A stretch of 64,000 nt of DNA from Bordetella genomosp. 13 (lineage in GTDB: Bacteria; Pseudomonadota; Gammaproteobacteria; Burkholderiales; Burkholderiaceae_B). Location of the stretch: positions 1,984,001-2,048,000 of the forward strand of contig NZ_CP021111.1 of the NCBI RefSeq assembly GCF_002119665.1, read 5' to 3'. Within the stretch, counting starts at the first letter, position 1, and each line of letters begins with the position of its first letter. Of this stretch, positions 40,437-50,291 are shown one piece after another. The position numbers and the translations under genes are program-made. The notes under the pieces were generated by a model, which was given only the letters and a program-made list of their open reading frames with translations, was not told the DNA's origin and searched no databases.

Positions 40437-40557
40437 AGGGCGTGGCGCATCGACGGGTCGCGCAGCGAGCCCGGGGTAGCACGCGCTCGCGGCGCTGGAC
40501 GCGCGCGTGGTCGACCATCTGCGCGGCGAGCTGCGCGCTGCAGCGCCGCCTGCGGCT

Positions 40558-41139
40558 TCATGCGTCCGTCGTGCCCGAGGGCCGCGCCATCAGCCGCCGC
40601 CAGCCTTCCAGGCCGAGCTGCTGCATGGTTTCGATGTTCTTCTCGTAGATCGCTTCGGCCTCGGGAAAGGCCTCGACCGCGCGCTCGACACTGTCTTCGC
40701 GCAGCAGGTGCAGGATGGGATGCGGCGACCGGTTGGTGTAGTTCTCGATATCGTCCACGTCCGTTTCGGCGAACTGGAACTTGGGATGGAACGTGGCCAC
40801 CTGCAGCGTGCCTACCAGGCGCATGCGCTTGAGCAGGCGATCCGACAGGTCTTCGAAGTCGTTGAACTCGTAGAAGTCGTCCAGCGCATCGGGCAGGATC
40901 AGCAGCGTGGTGTCGACCTGTTCGGGATCGGTTTCGTGCAGGCGCAACAGCTCGTCTTCCAGGTCGGTCAGCACGCCTTCGGCGTCGATGGCGTCGCTGA
41001 CCGCATAGCGCACCTGGTCTTTCACGTACACGGCCTTGGCGAACGGACAGAGGTTCAGGCCGATGACGGCCTGTTCCAGCCAATGCCGCGTGGCCTCGGT
41101 CACATCAATGGCGGTGGCGTCGTCGGGGGGCAGAATCAT
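40558..41139 (-). CDS. DUF1415 family protein
   Basis: A 193-residue DUF1415 protein, a family of unknown function common in proteobacteria. It shows the family start VIGLNLCPFAKAV with the conserved Cys, a middle VATFHPKFQFA, and NRSPHPILHLLRE. It ends a short same-strand pair with the M20 peptidase (26-base gap). No reaction is assigned. Confidence 0.87.
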   Translation of the reverse strand: MILPPDDATAIDVTEATRHWLEQAVIGLNLCPFAKAVYVKDQVRYAVSDAIDAEGVLTDLEDELLRLHETDPEQVDTTLLILPDALDDFYEFNDFEDLSDRLLKRMRLVGTLQVATFHPKFQFAETDVDDIENYTNRSPHPILHLLREDSVERAVEAFPEAEAIYEKNIETMQQLGLEGWRRLMARPSGTTDA

Positions 41140-41165
41140 TTATCGATACCTTGCTCGCACGGCGT

Positions 41166-42635
41166 TCAGGCCGGCATGGCAGCCATGGTCTGCGCCACGG
41201 CCGCGGTCAGCTTCTTGCCATAGGGCACGTGCAGGAACTCGTTGGGGCCGTGCGCGTTCGAGCGCGGACCCAGCACGCCGCAGACCATGAACTGCGCCTT
41301 CGGAAAACCCTTCTGCAGCATGCTCATCAGCGGAATGGTGCCGCCCTGCCCGATGTAGCCGCACGGCGCGCCGTAGTATTGCTGCGAGGCACGGTCCAGC
41401 GCGGCCGACAGCCACGGCGCGGACGTGGGCGCGTTCCAGCCGGTGGCGGCGCCCTCGTTGGCATGGAAGATGACCTTGGCGTTGTACGGCGCGTCGTCTT
41501 CGAGCAGCGATTTGATTTCCTGAGCGGCCGCCACGGCGTCGATCAGCGGCGGCAGGCGCAGCGACAGCTTGAAGGCGGTGCGCGGCCGCAGCACGTTGCC
41601 CGCGGAGGACAGCGGCGGCAGGCCCTCGGCGCCCGTGACGGACAGCGTGGGCCGCCAGGTGCGGTTCAGCAGCGCCTCTTCGGGTTCGGTGGTCATGGGC
41701 AGCACGAAGCCGCCCTCGGCGCCGCAGCTCCAGGGAAAGCGGCGCCACACTTCGTCGCCCAGGATCTGCGCCGTGGCGCGCACCTGCTCGATGCGGTCGG
41801 TGGGAATCTCGCAGTGCAGGCTTTGCGGCAACAGGCGGCCGGTGCCGCTGTCTTCCAGGCGGTCCAGCAGGTGCCGCAGGATGCGGAACGACGACGGCAC
41901 CACGCCGCTGGAATCGCCGGAATGCACGCCCTCGTCCAGCACCTGCACCTCCAGCGTGCCCGACACCATGCCGCGCAGCGAGGTCGTCATCCACAGCTGG
42001 TCGTAGTTGCCCGCGCCGGAGTCCAGGCACACCACCAGGGCGACGTTGCCCAGGCGGTCGCGCAGCGCGTCGATATAAGGAAGCAGGTCGTAGCTGCCCG
42101 ATTCCTCACAGGTCTCGATGATGCCCACGCAGCGCGGGCGCGGCACTTTCTGCCTGTCCAGCGCCATGATGGCGGTAAGCGAGGCATACACCGCGTAGCC
42201 GTCGTCCGCCCCGCCGCGGCCGTACAGCTTGCCGTTCTCGTACTTGGGCGTCCACGGGCCCAGGTCGTGGCGCCAGCCCGAGAACTCGGGCTGCTTGTCC
42301 AGGTGGCCGTACAGCAGGATGGTGTCGCCGTTGTCGGCGCGTGTGGCCGGCGCGTCGAAGAAGATGACGGGCGTGCGGCCCGGCAGGCGCACGACCTCCA
42401 GCTTCAGGCCATGCACCTTCTGGGCCTCGATCCATTGCGCCGCATCGCGCACCACGCGCTCGATGTAGGCGTTCTTTTCCCAGTCGGCGTCGAAGGCCGG
42501 GCTCTTGGCGGGGATGGCGATGTAGTCGGTCAGCGCCGGGATGATCTGGCTGTCCCACATCTCGTCCACGAAGGTCTGCAGGGACTGCGGATCCAGAGGC
42601 AGCGGCAAGGCGTCGTCGGGGATGCGGGCGTTCAT
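41166..42635 (-). CDS. M20 family metallopeptidase
   Basis: A 489-residue M20 metallopeptidase of the carnosinase/dipeptidase type. Zinc ligands and catalytic residues are visible as His111 and Asp113 in YGHLDKQ, Asp144-Asp145 in GGADDG and Glu177-Glu178 in ETCEESGS, with the dimerisation insert in the middle. GGAG lies seven bases before the ATG at 42635, so the longer frame to 42776 is not used. It cleaves dipeptides or acylated amino acids in the cytoplasm; the exact substrate is not clear. Confidence 0.9.
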   Translation of the reverse strand: MNARIPDDALPLPLDPQSLQTFVDEMWDSQIIPALTDYIAIPAKSPAFDADWEKNAYIERVVRDAAQWIEAQKVHGLKLEVVRLPGRTPVIFFDAPATRADNGDTILLYGHLDKQPEFSGWRHDLGPWTPKYENGKLYGRGGADDGYAVYASLTAIMALDRQKVPRPRCVGIIETCEESGSYDLLPYIDALRDRLGNVALVVCLDSGAGNYDQLWMTTSLRGMVSGTLEVQVLDEGVHSGDSSGVVPSSFRILRHLLDRLEDSGTGRLLPQSLHCEIPTDRIEQVRATAQILGDEVWRRFPWSCGAEGGFVLPMTTEPEEALLNRTWRPTLSVTGAEGLPPLSSAGNVLRPRTAFKLSLRLPPLIDAVAAAQEIKSLLEDDAPYNAKVIFHANEGAATGWNAPTSAPWLSAALDRASQQYYGAPCGYIGQGGTIPLMSMLQKGFPKAQFMVCGVLGPRSNAHGPNEFLHVPYGKKLTAAVAQTMAAMPA

Positions 42636-42904
42636 GGGAGGCTCCGGAGGGCGGGCAAAAGGCAATTTTATTACTACGCGTGCGAAGTCCGGGGCGGTAC
42701 AGACGGTGGAGCAGGCGCCCCGGCCGGGTATTCCGCGGACGACCCCTATCCGGCATAGGCTTACACACGGGTCCACGGTTCGCGCGCCAGCGGCCGCGCC
42801 ATGGCATGCAGCGAGTCGGCCGAGTCCTAGTCGTCGACCGCATGCGTGTCGGCATCACGTGTCTGCCCTATCATCAGCGGTTTCGCATCTGGTGGTCTTG
42901 CGCC

Positions 42905-44071
42905 ATGTTCTTGTCTTGCGGTTCGACGTTGCGTGCCTGTGCGTACGCCCGCGGCATGGCAGCCCTGCTCGCCGTCATGCTGGCAGCCCCGTTTTCTTAC
43001 CCGGCCGTTGCGCAATCCGACGCGGCGCGTGCGCTTGGATCACTGCGCCTCATCGGCACGCAAAGCATTCCCCATGCGCAAGCGTTCCAGCAGACCACGG
43101 TGGGCGGCCTGTCCGGCATCGACTACGACCCGCGCACGGGCCAGTGGCTATTGATCAGCGATGACCGTTCCGACCACGGGCCGGCGCGCTGGTACACCGC
43201 CAGGCTGGAATATGACGGGCAGCGCTTCGCCGCAGTCACGCTGACGGGCATGACGTCCGTGCGCCAGGCCGATGGCGCGCCCTATTCCAGTCGGCTGCGC
43301 GGCGGTCGCGTGCCCGATGCGGAAACGGTGCGCATCGATCCGCTGGACGGCAGCGTGTGGTACGCCAGCGAAGGCGACCGGGTATTGACGCTGGATCCGG
43401 TCGTTCGGCAGACCGCGAAAGACGGCCGCCTGTTGGGCGAAGTGCCGACGTCACCGATGTTCCAGGTTCGCCTGTTTGGCCACCAGGGGCCGCGCAACAA
43501 CCTGTCCTACGAAGGACTTACCTTTGCCGCGGACGGGCACTCGTTGTGGGTCGCCATGGAAGGACCGCTGGTGCAGGACGGAGAGCCTCCCACACCCGAG
43601 GCCGGCGCGCTGGCGCGATTCACCCAGTACGACCGCGGCGGCAACCTGCTGCGGCAGGTGGCCTACCCCATCGACCCGATTCCAGCCACGCCGGGAGCGG
43701 GCAAGCATGCGGACAATGGCGTGTCGGAAATACTGGCCCTGGATGCTACCCGGCTGCTTGTGTTGGAACGCTCCGCGGTGCAGGCCGCCGACGGCAGGTT
43801 CGCCAACTACGTGCGCCTGTACGTGGCGGACCTGACGCAGGCCACCGATGTGGCCAGCCTGGCGTCTTTGGCGGACGCGACGATACAACCGACCACCAAG
43901 CGGCTGGTGCTGGATCTGAACACGCTGGGCCTGGCGCGCCTGGACAACCTCGAAGGGCTGACATGGGGCCCGAAGCTGGCCAACGGCAACGACACGCTGG
44001 TGCTGGTGTCGGACGACAACTTCAACCCGGCGCAGCAGACGCTGCTGCTGGCGTTCGAGGTGTTGCCGTGA
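42905..44071 (+). CDS. exported esterase-like protein of the phytase-like family
   Basis: A protein of 388 residues with an N-terminal signal (AALLAVMLAAPFSYPAVAQ, cut near VAQ). The mature part matches the phytase-like esterase family (PF13449) by LSGIDYDPRTGQWLLISDD, NLSYEGLTFAADGHSLWVAMEG, ILALDATRLLVLERS and NLEGLTWGP, several of which reach 20 residues only in part. The start is uncertain: ATG 42905 or ATG 42956, neither with a strong ribosome site. Activity on phytate or another ester is not established. Confidence 0.8.
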   Translation: MFLSCGSTLRACAYARGMAALLAVMLAAPFSYPAVAQSDAARALGSLRLIGTQSIPHAQAFQQTTVGGLSGIDYDPRTGQWLLISDDRSDHGPARWYTARLEYDGQRFAAVTLTGMTSVRQADGAPYSSRLRGGRVPDAETVRIDPLDGSVWYASEGDRVLTLDPVVRQTAKDGRLLGEVPTSPMFQVRLFGHQGPRNNLSYEGLTFAADGHSLWVAMEGPLVQDGEPPTPEAGALARFTQYDRGGNLLRQVAYPIDPIPATPGAGKHADNGVSEILALDATRLLVLERSAVQAADGRFANYVRLYVADLTQATDVASLASLADATIQPTTKRLVLDLNTLGLARLDNLEGLTWGPKLANGNDTLVLVSDDNFNPAQQTLLLAFEVLP

Positions 44072-44117
44072 TCGCATTCCGATGACCGGCGCGGCATGCC
44101 GCGGTGCTGCCCTACGG

Positions 44118-44798
44118 TTAGATTCGAGGCTTGTTGGACGCTGCGGCCGGCTTGGGAACGGGCGCTGCGGCATGGGTGGCGCGATGCGCCGGCACGTAGT
44201 GCGGGTCGGCGTGCCGACGGAATTCGGCCGTGGTCAATACGATCGACTTGCCGCCTGCCACGCCTGCCAGGAGCAGTCCCTGGCCGGACACCCCCGCGTC
44301 ACCCCGCACCGCTTCCAACAGTGACAGGTAGGCAACCATATCCTCGCAGCAGACACTGGCCAAGGCATCGAAGGACCCGGGGCCGGCAAGCGGCCACACC
44401 TCGCTGGCCTGCGAGTAGCCCTGGGCGGCCAGGTCGAAGCCGGACGCATGGGGCCGCCCGTATACGAGCCAATGGGCGGCATGCCCAGCCGCCGCGACTA
44501 TGACCGGACAATGGCAGGCAAGCATCTCTTGGAAGGACCCCGGCCACGCCTGCCAGCGTTTGCCCGATGTATCCGGATCGCCGAAGCCCCACTTGCGCTT
44601 CTCGTCCTGAATGTTGGCTGCCCGCGCCTTGAACTCGATGAGGCGGAACGTGGCATGGGCCTGGTGAAGCAGGTCACCGAACGCCGTTTCCGGATCGCCT
44701 GCCAAAGGAAACGCGTTGCCCCCGTCCTTGATGAACTGAAGAACGAACGCGTATTCGACCGTTTTTTCCCACCACTGAGGACGCGTATCCATCGCCAT
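44118..44798 (-). CDS. hypothetical protein, possible nuclease-like N terminus
   Basis: A 226-residue protein I do not recognise. The N-terminal half holds Glu15, Asp42, and Glu55-Phe-Lys57 (LIEFKARAANIQDEK), which could be the E-D-ExK pattern of PD-(D/E)XK nucleases, but the match is too short to rely on. The second half is hydrophobic and Ala/Gly-rich without clear membrane spans, and the C terminus is Pro/Ala-rich. It has no signal peptide. It lies between an exported esterase gene (convergent) and purL (same strand). Confidence 0.6.
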   Translation of the reverse strand: MAMDTRPQWWEKTVEYAFVLQFIKDGGNAFPLAGDPETAFGDLLHQAHATFRLIEFKARAANIQDEKRKWGFGDPDTSGKRWQAWPGSFQEMLACHCPVIVAAAGHAAHWLVYGRPHASGFDLAAQGYSQASEVWPLAGPGSFDALASVCCEDMVAYLSLLEAVRGDAGVSGQGLLLAGVAGGKSIVLTTAEFRRHADPHYVPAHRATHAAAPVPKPAAASNKPRI

Positions 44799-44940
44799 GC
44801 GTGCCGCTCCAACGTCAGTGCGTTACTTATGCAGCTACGACACTGGCGGAGCGAACTTTAGCGGACGAGACGGCTTTGCTGGCTGGTGCTGCTCTTGGCG
44901 GAGTGCCCTTCCGCATCGGCGGCGCAAACCAGGGAGGGGA

Positions 44941-44970
44941 CGATGCCGGGCGAGAAAGCGCCCGGCATCG
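44941..44970. terminator. hairpin after purL
   Basis: A perfect 12-base stem, CGATGCCGGGCG (44941-44952) and CGCCCGGCATCG (44959-44970), closes a six-base loop 16 bases past the purL stop. On the purL strand a pyrimidine-rich TCCCCTCCC follows instead of a U run. It is the likely purL terminator or mRNA end. Confidence 0.6.
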
Positions 44971-44985
44971 AGCAGCCCCGGGGCA

Positions 44986-47900
44986 TCAACGCAGCCAGAC
45001 CCGGGCGTTGCGGAACATCCGCATCCAGGGGCTGTACGCGCCACCCGTGTCGGCCTCGCCCCAGCTTTGCGGCGCCCACGACATCATCACGTTGCGCGTG
45101 ACGCGTTCGGCGTGCGGCATCAGCACGGTGAAGCGGCCATCGGCGGTGGTGACGCCGGTCAGGCCGCCCGGGCTGCCGTTGGGGTTGAACGGATACTTTT
45201 CGGTGACGGCTCCGCGATTGTCGACGTAGCGCATGGCGGCCAGCACCTGCGAGGCATCGCCCTGCTGGGCGAAGTTGGCATAGCCCTCGCCGTGCGCCAC
45301 CGCCACCGGCATGCGCGAGCCCGCCATGCCGGTGAAGAAGATGGACGGGGAATCGGCCACTTCCACCATCGACAGCCGCGCCTCGTACTTGGCCGACTGG
45401 TTGTGCGTGAAACGCGGCCAATGCTGTGCGCCCGGAATCATGGGCGCAAGCGCGGCCATCATCTGGCAGCCGTTGCACACGCCCAGCGCGAAGGTGTCCG
45501 GCCGCGCGAAGTACTCGGCGAACTGGTCGTACAGGCGGCTGTTGAACCGGATGGTGCGCGCCCAGCCTTCGCCGGCTCCCAGCACGTCGCCGTAGCTGAA
45601 GCCGCCCACGGCCACCAGGCCATGCATGCCCGACAGGTCGATGCGGCCGGACAGCAGATCGGTCATGTGCACGTCGACGGCTTCGAAACCCGCGGTGTCG
45701 AAGGCCCAGGCCGTTTCCACCTGGCTGTTGCAGCCCTGCTCGCGCAGAATCGCCACGCGCGGACGGCGGCCGGTGGTGATGAACGGCGCGGCCACGTCCT
45801 CCTGGGGATCGTAGGTGACGCGGGGCGAGAAGCCCGGATCCGCCGCGTCTTTCCACATGTCGAGCTCGGCCTGCGCGCAGGCCGGGTTGTCGCGGCGCGC
45901 CATGATGTTGTAGCTAACCTCGCTCCAGGCGCGGCCCAGCTCGGCGCGCGGGGCGCCCCAGACCTTGCGGCCATCGCGGAAGAATTCGATTTCGTCGGCG
46001 CCGTTCAGGCCGCCGATGACGTGCGAATGGGCCGACAGGCCGGCCCCGCGCAGCACCTGCATGACGGCGTCGCGCTGCGAGGCCGGCACCTGGATGACGG
46101 CGCCCGCCTCTTCGGAAAACAGCGCCTTCAGCGTCAGCTCCTCGCGCTGCACGGCCACCTGCTCGGGCCGGATCTTGTAGTCCCCCCAATCGGCCGACGA
46201 GGGATCGAAGGTGAGCATGTCCAGGTTGACCGAGATGCCGGTGTGGCCCGCGAAAGCCATTTCGGCAAGCGTGGCGAACAGCCCGCCGTCGGAGCGGTCG
46301 TGGTAGGCCAGCACGATGCCGGCCTCGGCCAGCGTGCGGATGGTGATGAAGAACGTACGCAGGTCTTGCGGGTGATCGATGTCGGGTACCTGTTCGCCGA
46401 CCTGGCCATAGGCCTGCGCCAGGATCGAACCACCCATGCGATGCCGGCCGCGGCCCAGGTCGATGAGGATGAGCACGGTATCGCCGGCATCGGAGCGCAG
46501 CTGCGGCGTGAGGCTGCCGCGCACGTCGGCCACCGGCGCGAAGGCGGTGATGATCAGCGAGACCGGCGCCACCACCTGCCGGGTCTCGCCGTCCTGCTGC
46601 CAGGTGGTCTTCATGGACAGCGAGTCCTTGCCGACCGGAATGGAAAGACCAACCTCTTGGCATAGCTGGCTGACCGCGGAGACGGTGTCGTACAGCGCGG
46701 CGTCCTGGCCTGGCGTGCCGCAGGCGGCCATCCAGTTGGCGGACAGCTTGATGTCTTCCAGGCGCGCCACGTCGGCGGCGGCCAGATTGGTCAGCGCCTC
46801 GGCCACGGCCATGCGGCCCGAGGCGGGTGCGTCGATGACGGCCAGCGGCGTGCGCTCGCCCATGGACATGGCCTCGCCGCGGAAACCCTCGTAGTCGGCC
46901 AGCGTGACGGCGCAGTCGGCCACCGGCACCTGCCACGGCCCGACCATCTGGTCGCGGCTGGACAGCCCGCCCACGGTGCGGTCGCCGATGGTGATGAGGA
47001 AGGTCTTGTTGGCCACGGTGGGGTGGCGCAGCACGCGATAGGCGGCTTCGGTCAGGTCGATGCCGGCCAGGTCGAGCGCGCCGGTGGCGCCGGGCAGGCG
47101 CTGCACGTCGCGCGTCATGCGCGGCGGCTTGCCCAGGATGACGTCGATGGGCACGTCCACCGGACGCACCTCGCCTACACCCTGCGGACGGCCCGCGTCG
47201 ACGCCAGGCAGGCCCTCGCCGTCGACCACGCGCAGCTGGCGCTCTTCGGTGGCCACGCCCACCACCGCGTAGGGGCAGCGCTCGCGCCGCGCGATGGCGT
47301 CGAAGCGATCCAGGTCTTGGGGCAGCACCGACAGCACGTAGCGCTCTTGCGACTCGTTGCTCCAGATCTCGGCGGGCGACAGGCCCGATTCTTCGACCGG
47401 CACGCGCTTCAGGTCGAACACCGCGCCGCGGCCGGCGTCGTTGACCAGTTCGGGGAAGGCATTGGACAGCCCGCCCGCCCCCACGTCATGGATGGCGAGG
47501 ATGGGGTTGCCCGCGCCTTGCTGCCAGCAGCGGTCGATGACTTCCTGCGCACGGCGCTCGAGCTCGGGGTTGCCGCGCTGCACGGAGTCGAAATCGAGGT
47601 CGGCCGAATTGCTGCCCACCGCCATGCTGGACGCGGCGCCGCCGCCCATGCCGATGCGAAAGCCCGGGCCGCCAAGCTGGATCAGCAGCGCGCCGGGCGG
47701 GATGACTTCTTTGCTCGTGAGGCCGGCGTCGATGCTGCCCAGGCCGCCCGCGATCATGATGGGCTTGTGATAGCCCCAGCGCGTGCCGCCAGCGGTCTGT
47801 TCGAAGCTGCGGAAGTAGCCCAGCAGGTTGGGCCGGCCGAATTCATTGTTGAACGCCGCCCCGCCGATGGGGCCGTCGATCATGATGGACAGGGGCGAGG

Positions 47901-49065
47901 CGATGCGGTCCGGCAGGCCGTGATGGTCGGCCTCCCAGGGTTGGCCGGCGTCGGGGAAACGCAGGTGCGACACGGTAAAGCCCGTGAGGCCGGCCTTGGG
48001 CTTGGAGCCCCGGCCGGTGGCGCCTTCGTCGCGGATCTCGCCGCCCGCGCCGGTGGCCGCGCCCGGAAACGGAGCGATGGCTGTGGGGTGGTTGTGAGTT
48101 TCCACCTTCATCAGCGTGTGCATGGTGGCGGCGCGGCGACGGTAGGCGGCCGCGTCAGCGCCTGAAGCGCCCGCAGCGCCCGAAGCGGCGCCGTCGGCCG
48201 GCACGCCGGCCTCGAAGCGCTGGGCCGAACCGCCTTCCATGACGGCGGCGTTGTCGGAATACGCCACCACCGTACCCAGCGGCTGCGCCTTGTGCGTGGC
48301 GCGGATCATGCCGAACAAGGTTTCGGACTGCGGCTGGCCGTCGATGACCCACTGGGCGTTGAAGATCTTGTGGCGGCAGTGCTCGCTGTTGGCCTGCGCG
48401 AACATCATCAGCTCGACGTCGGTCGGGTCGCGCTTGAGCGCGCCGAAGGACTCGGCCAGGTAATCGATTTCGTCCTCTGACAGCGCCAGGCCCAGGGCCG
48501 TGTTGGCCTCGACCAGCGCGGCGCGGCCCTGCGCGCCCACCGGCACGGTGGCCATGGGCTTGCCCTCGAGCGGCGTGAACAGCGCCTGGCCGTCGAAGGC
48601 GCCGTCCACCACCGTTTCGGTCATGCGGTCGTGCAGACAGGCCGCGGCGCGCGCCAGCACATCGGCATCGAACGACTTGGCGCCCAGCAGCCCACGCTCG
48701 GGCGTCAGCACGTAGCGGATGCCGCGCTCGACGCGGTGCACGGCCGACAGGCCGCAGTTATGGACGATGTCGGTGGCCTTGCTGGCCCAGGGCGACACGG
48801 TGCCCGGTCGCGGGATGACCAGCAGTTCGAGCTGCCCCTTGGCGGCCTTGGCGCCGTCGGCCGCCTCGGGCGTGCCGTAGTCCAGCAGTTCGCCAAGCCG
48901 GCGCTGCGCGTCGGCATCGAGTTCGGCATCCAGGCTGATGAAGTGCTCGTACCGGGCCGAGAGGTCGGCAACCGGCAGGCCGGCCGCCTTCAACTGGGCC
49001 AGCAGGCGTTCGCGGCGAAAGGCTGACAGGGCGGAAGAACCGGGCAGATGCTGGACGAGGGACAC
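44986..49065 (-). CDS. purL: phosphoribosylformylglycinamidine synthase
   Basis: The large single-chain FGAM synthase of proteobacteria, 1,359 residues by my start (E. coli 1,295). It makes FGAM from FGAR, glutamine and ATP in purine synthesis. Tandem PurM-like halves precede a class I glutaminase with Cys in [11 protein letters not shown] start at GTG 49065, giving [19 protein letters not shown], the usual opening of relatives; ATG 49197 would add 44 residues that read through a palindromic repeat. The C terminus runs to WLR. GMP and purine genes guaB and guaA lie 16 kb away. Confidence 0.93.
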   Translation of the reverse strand: MSLVQHLPGSSALSAFRRERLLAQLKAAGLPVADLSARYEHFISLDAELDADAQRRLGELLDYGTPEAADGAKAAKGQLELLVIPRPGTVSPWASKATDIVHNCGLSAVHRVERGIRYVLTPERGLLGAKSFDADVLARAAACLHDRMTETVVDGAFDGQALFTPLEGKPMATVPVGAQGRAALVEANTALGLALSEDEIDYLAESFGALKRDPTDVELMMFAQANSEHCRHKIFNAQWVIDGQPQSETLFGMIRATHKAQPLGTVVAYSDNAAVMEGGSAQRFEAGVPADGAASGAAGASGADAAAYRRRAATMHTLMKVETHNHPTAIAPFPGAATGAGGEIRDEGATGRGSKPKAGLTGFTVSHLRFPDAGQPWEADHHGLPDRIASPLSIMIDGPIGGAAFNNEFGRPNLLGYFRSFEQTAGGTRWGYHKPIMIAGGLGSIDAGLTSKEVIPPGALLIQLGGPGFRIGMGGGAASSMAVGSNSADLDFDSVQRGNPELERRAQEVIDRCWQQGAGNPILAIHDVGAGGLSNAFPELVNDAGRGAVFDLKRVPVEESGLSPAEIWSNESQERYVLSVLPQDLDRFDAIARRERCPYAVVGVATEERQLRVVDGEGLPGVDAGRPQGVGEVRPVDVPIDVILGKPPRMTRDVQRLPGATGALDLAGIDLTEAAYRVLRHPTVANKTFLITIGDRTVGGLSSRDQMVGPWQVPVADCAVTLADYEGFRGEAMSMGERTPLAVIDAPASGRMAVAEALTNLAAADVARLEDIKLSANWMAACGTPGQDAALYDTVSAVSQLCQEVGLSIPVGKDSLSMKTTWQQDGETRQVVAPVSLIITAFAPVADVRGSLTPQLRSDAGDTVLILIDLGRGRHRMGGSILAQAYGQVGEQVPDIDHPQDLRTFFITIRTLAEAGIVLAYHDRSDGGLFATLAEMAFAGHTGISVNLDMLTFDPSSADWGDYKIRPEQVAVQREELTLKALFSEEAGAVIQVPASQRDAVMQVLRGAGLSAHSHVIGGLNGADEIEFFRDGRKVWGAPRAELGRAWSEVSYNIMARRDNPACAQAELDMWKDAADPGFSPRVTYDPQEDVAAPFITTGRRPRVAILREQGCNSQVETAWAFDTAGFEAVDVHMTDLLSGRIDLSGMHGLVAVGGFSYGDVLGAGEGWARTIRFNSRLYDQFAEYFARPDTFALGVCNGCQMMAALAPMIPGAQHWPRFTHNQSAKYEARLSMVEVADSPSIFFTGMAGSRMPVAVAHGEGYANFAQQGDASQVLAAMRYVDNRGAVTEKYPFNPNGSPGGLTGVTTADGRFTVLMPHAERVTRNVMMSWAPQSWGEADTGGAYSPWMRMFRNARVWLR

Positions 49066-49186
49066 GATGGGGCGGGCGCTGTAGAGGTCAAAACGCGATT
49101 TTACCTGCTCGCCAGCGCCCACATCGACTACCAGAAATGGTAGGTGGTCGGTTCTTTGGTAGTGGGGGAATATTGGGTTCTTTAGC

Positions 49187-49261
49187 GCCTGGTCCATGAC
49201 TGCGGATTCTCGTCCTCGCGCTGAAGCGCTGCGGGCGCGAATCCTCCGCCATGGACCAGGC
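49187..49261. repeat. structured palindromic element, copy 1 (inverted)
   Basis: An outer stem of 12 bases, GCCTGGTCCATG (49187-49198) and CATGGACCAGGC (49250-49261), encloses an inner stem GGATTC/GAATCC (49204-49209, 49239-49244) and a core that is identical to copy 2. The whole core (49200-49248) is the reverse complement of 49411-49459 with four differences. It lies 120 bases upstream of the purL start. Confidence 0.72.
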
Positions 49262-49376
49262 TCAAACCAGCTCGATATTGACGCCCTCTGGCATCTGGCT
49301 CGAAACGACACCTTGGGCGAAGGAAGACCATACACGACAGGCCACCGGCAACGCTTGTAAGCGTGAAGGCTGTGTC

Positions 49377-49491
49377 CGTCTATCTGGATCGTTCCGAGCC
49401 GCAGCCGTGCCGGAGAAGTCGCGCCCGCAGCGCTTCAGCGCGAGGACGAGACTTCGCAGGTACGGATGCGGCGTCCAGAAGAACCCAGACG
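49377..49491. repeat. structured palindromic element, copy 2
   Basis: Nested stems CGTCT/AGACG, TCTGGA/TCCAGA, CCGCAGCCGT/ACGGATGCGG (one mismatch) and GAAGTC/GACTTC (49415-49420, 49450-49455) enclose the shared core. The core contains GCGCTTCAGCGC and TCGCGC/GCGCGA, which can form alternative hairpins. It is in inverse orientation to copy 1 with 162 bases between the cores. Confidence 0.7.
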
Positions 49492-49757
49492 ACGTCCCGC
49501 CAGCCTGCCCGCGCCCCGTTACAAAAAATCCGCGCCCTTCGCGCGACAGCATGCTGCGCCGCCATAACGTTGCAACTACCTTTCAGAACCAGCAATTCCA
49601 TGCCGCAGACCCGCACAAACGCACCTTTCGATATTGCTCCGCAACATGCACTACCCACGGGAAAGTACGAAGTAACAGCGTGCGCGGCGCACCGTTAGGA
49701 TGCAGCGTCTGTCGTTTTTGGCGCGCCGCGCCTAGTCCATTCCTACGCAGTCCCTCG

Positions 49758-50291
49758 ATGCAACGCCCTGAAGAGCCGGCAGAACCGGTCGAGCCCATTC
49801 TTACTCCGGAGCCGGATCCCGCGGTCAAGGTGCCGCTGGCCATCGAGGACTGGCTGGCCGTGCTCGTGCTGGCGGCCCTGGCGCTGATCACCCTGGCCAA
49901 CGTGCTGGTGCGCTATTTCACCAGCCAGTCCTTCGCCTGGACCGAGGAGATCTCCATCTTCCTGCTGATCGTGCTGACCATGGCGGGCGGCGCATCGGCC
50001 TTCGTGCGCAACCATCACATCCGCATCGAACTGTTCGCCGACGGCGGTTCGGCTCGGCGCCGGCGGCTGATGGGCCTGGCCTCGCATGGCTGCGTGCTGT
50101 TCTTCTTCGTGCTGCTTACCGTGCTGTCGGCGCGGCTGGTCTACGACGAATTCCGGTACGAAGAAACCTCGCCCGCCATCGGCGTGCCGACCTGGTGGTA
50201 CTCGGCCTGGCTGCCCGTGATGGCAGCGGCCATCTCGCTGCGCGTGCTGGGCATGCTGCGCCGGCTGCTGCTGGACAAGCGCCCCTCATGA
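49758..50291 (+). CDS. dctQ: TRAP transporter small permease, DctQ-like
   Basis: A 177-residue small membrane subunit of a TRAP transporter, with about four membrane segments (roughly 33-55, 65-85, 105-127 and 145-165). The family motif is in YFTSQSFAWTEEISIFLL. I start at ATG 49758, since the longer frame from 49251 runs through the repeats. Its stop overlaps the dctM start by four bases. With DctM and DctP it makes a sodium- or proton-driven importer for an organic acid. Confidence 0.9.
   Translation: MQRPEEPAEPVEPILTPEPDPAVKVPLAIEDWLAVLVLAALALITLANVLVRYFTSQSFAWTEEISIFLLIVLTMAGGASAFVRNHHIRIELFADGGSARRRRLMGLASHGCVLFFFVLLTVLSARLVYDEFRYEETSPAIGVPTWWYSAWLPVMAAAISLRVLGMLRRLLLDKRPS

Larger units (their letters stand above)
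49066..49757. other. 692-base gap between purL and dctQ
   Basis: Apart from the two structured repeats this gap has no gene I can support. A small perfect hairpin ACGCTTGTAAGCGT lies at 49351-49364 between the repeats, and an AT-richer stretch (49555-49730) before dctQ may hold its promoter. Open frames that cross the gap have no ribosome site or family match; their Arg/Ser-rich translations come from the repeats themselves. Confidence 0.6.

Noticed and set aside
40437..40557. Possible small gene between the GhrA-like gene and DUF1415
   Set aside because: The GC-rich alternations (GCGCG runs) give only short frames without ribosome sites or similarity.
49363..49698. A 111-codon frame in the purL-dctQ gap
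   Set aside because: No ribosome site, no recognised domain, and its Arg/Ser-rich part comes from the palindromic repeat that also appears in the purL upstream frame.
49251..49757. N-terminal extension of the dctQ frame
   Set aside because: The normal DctQ N terminus starts at 49758; the extension translates the repeat region and has no family similarity.
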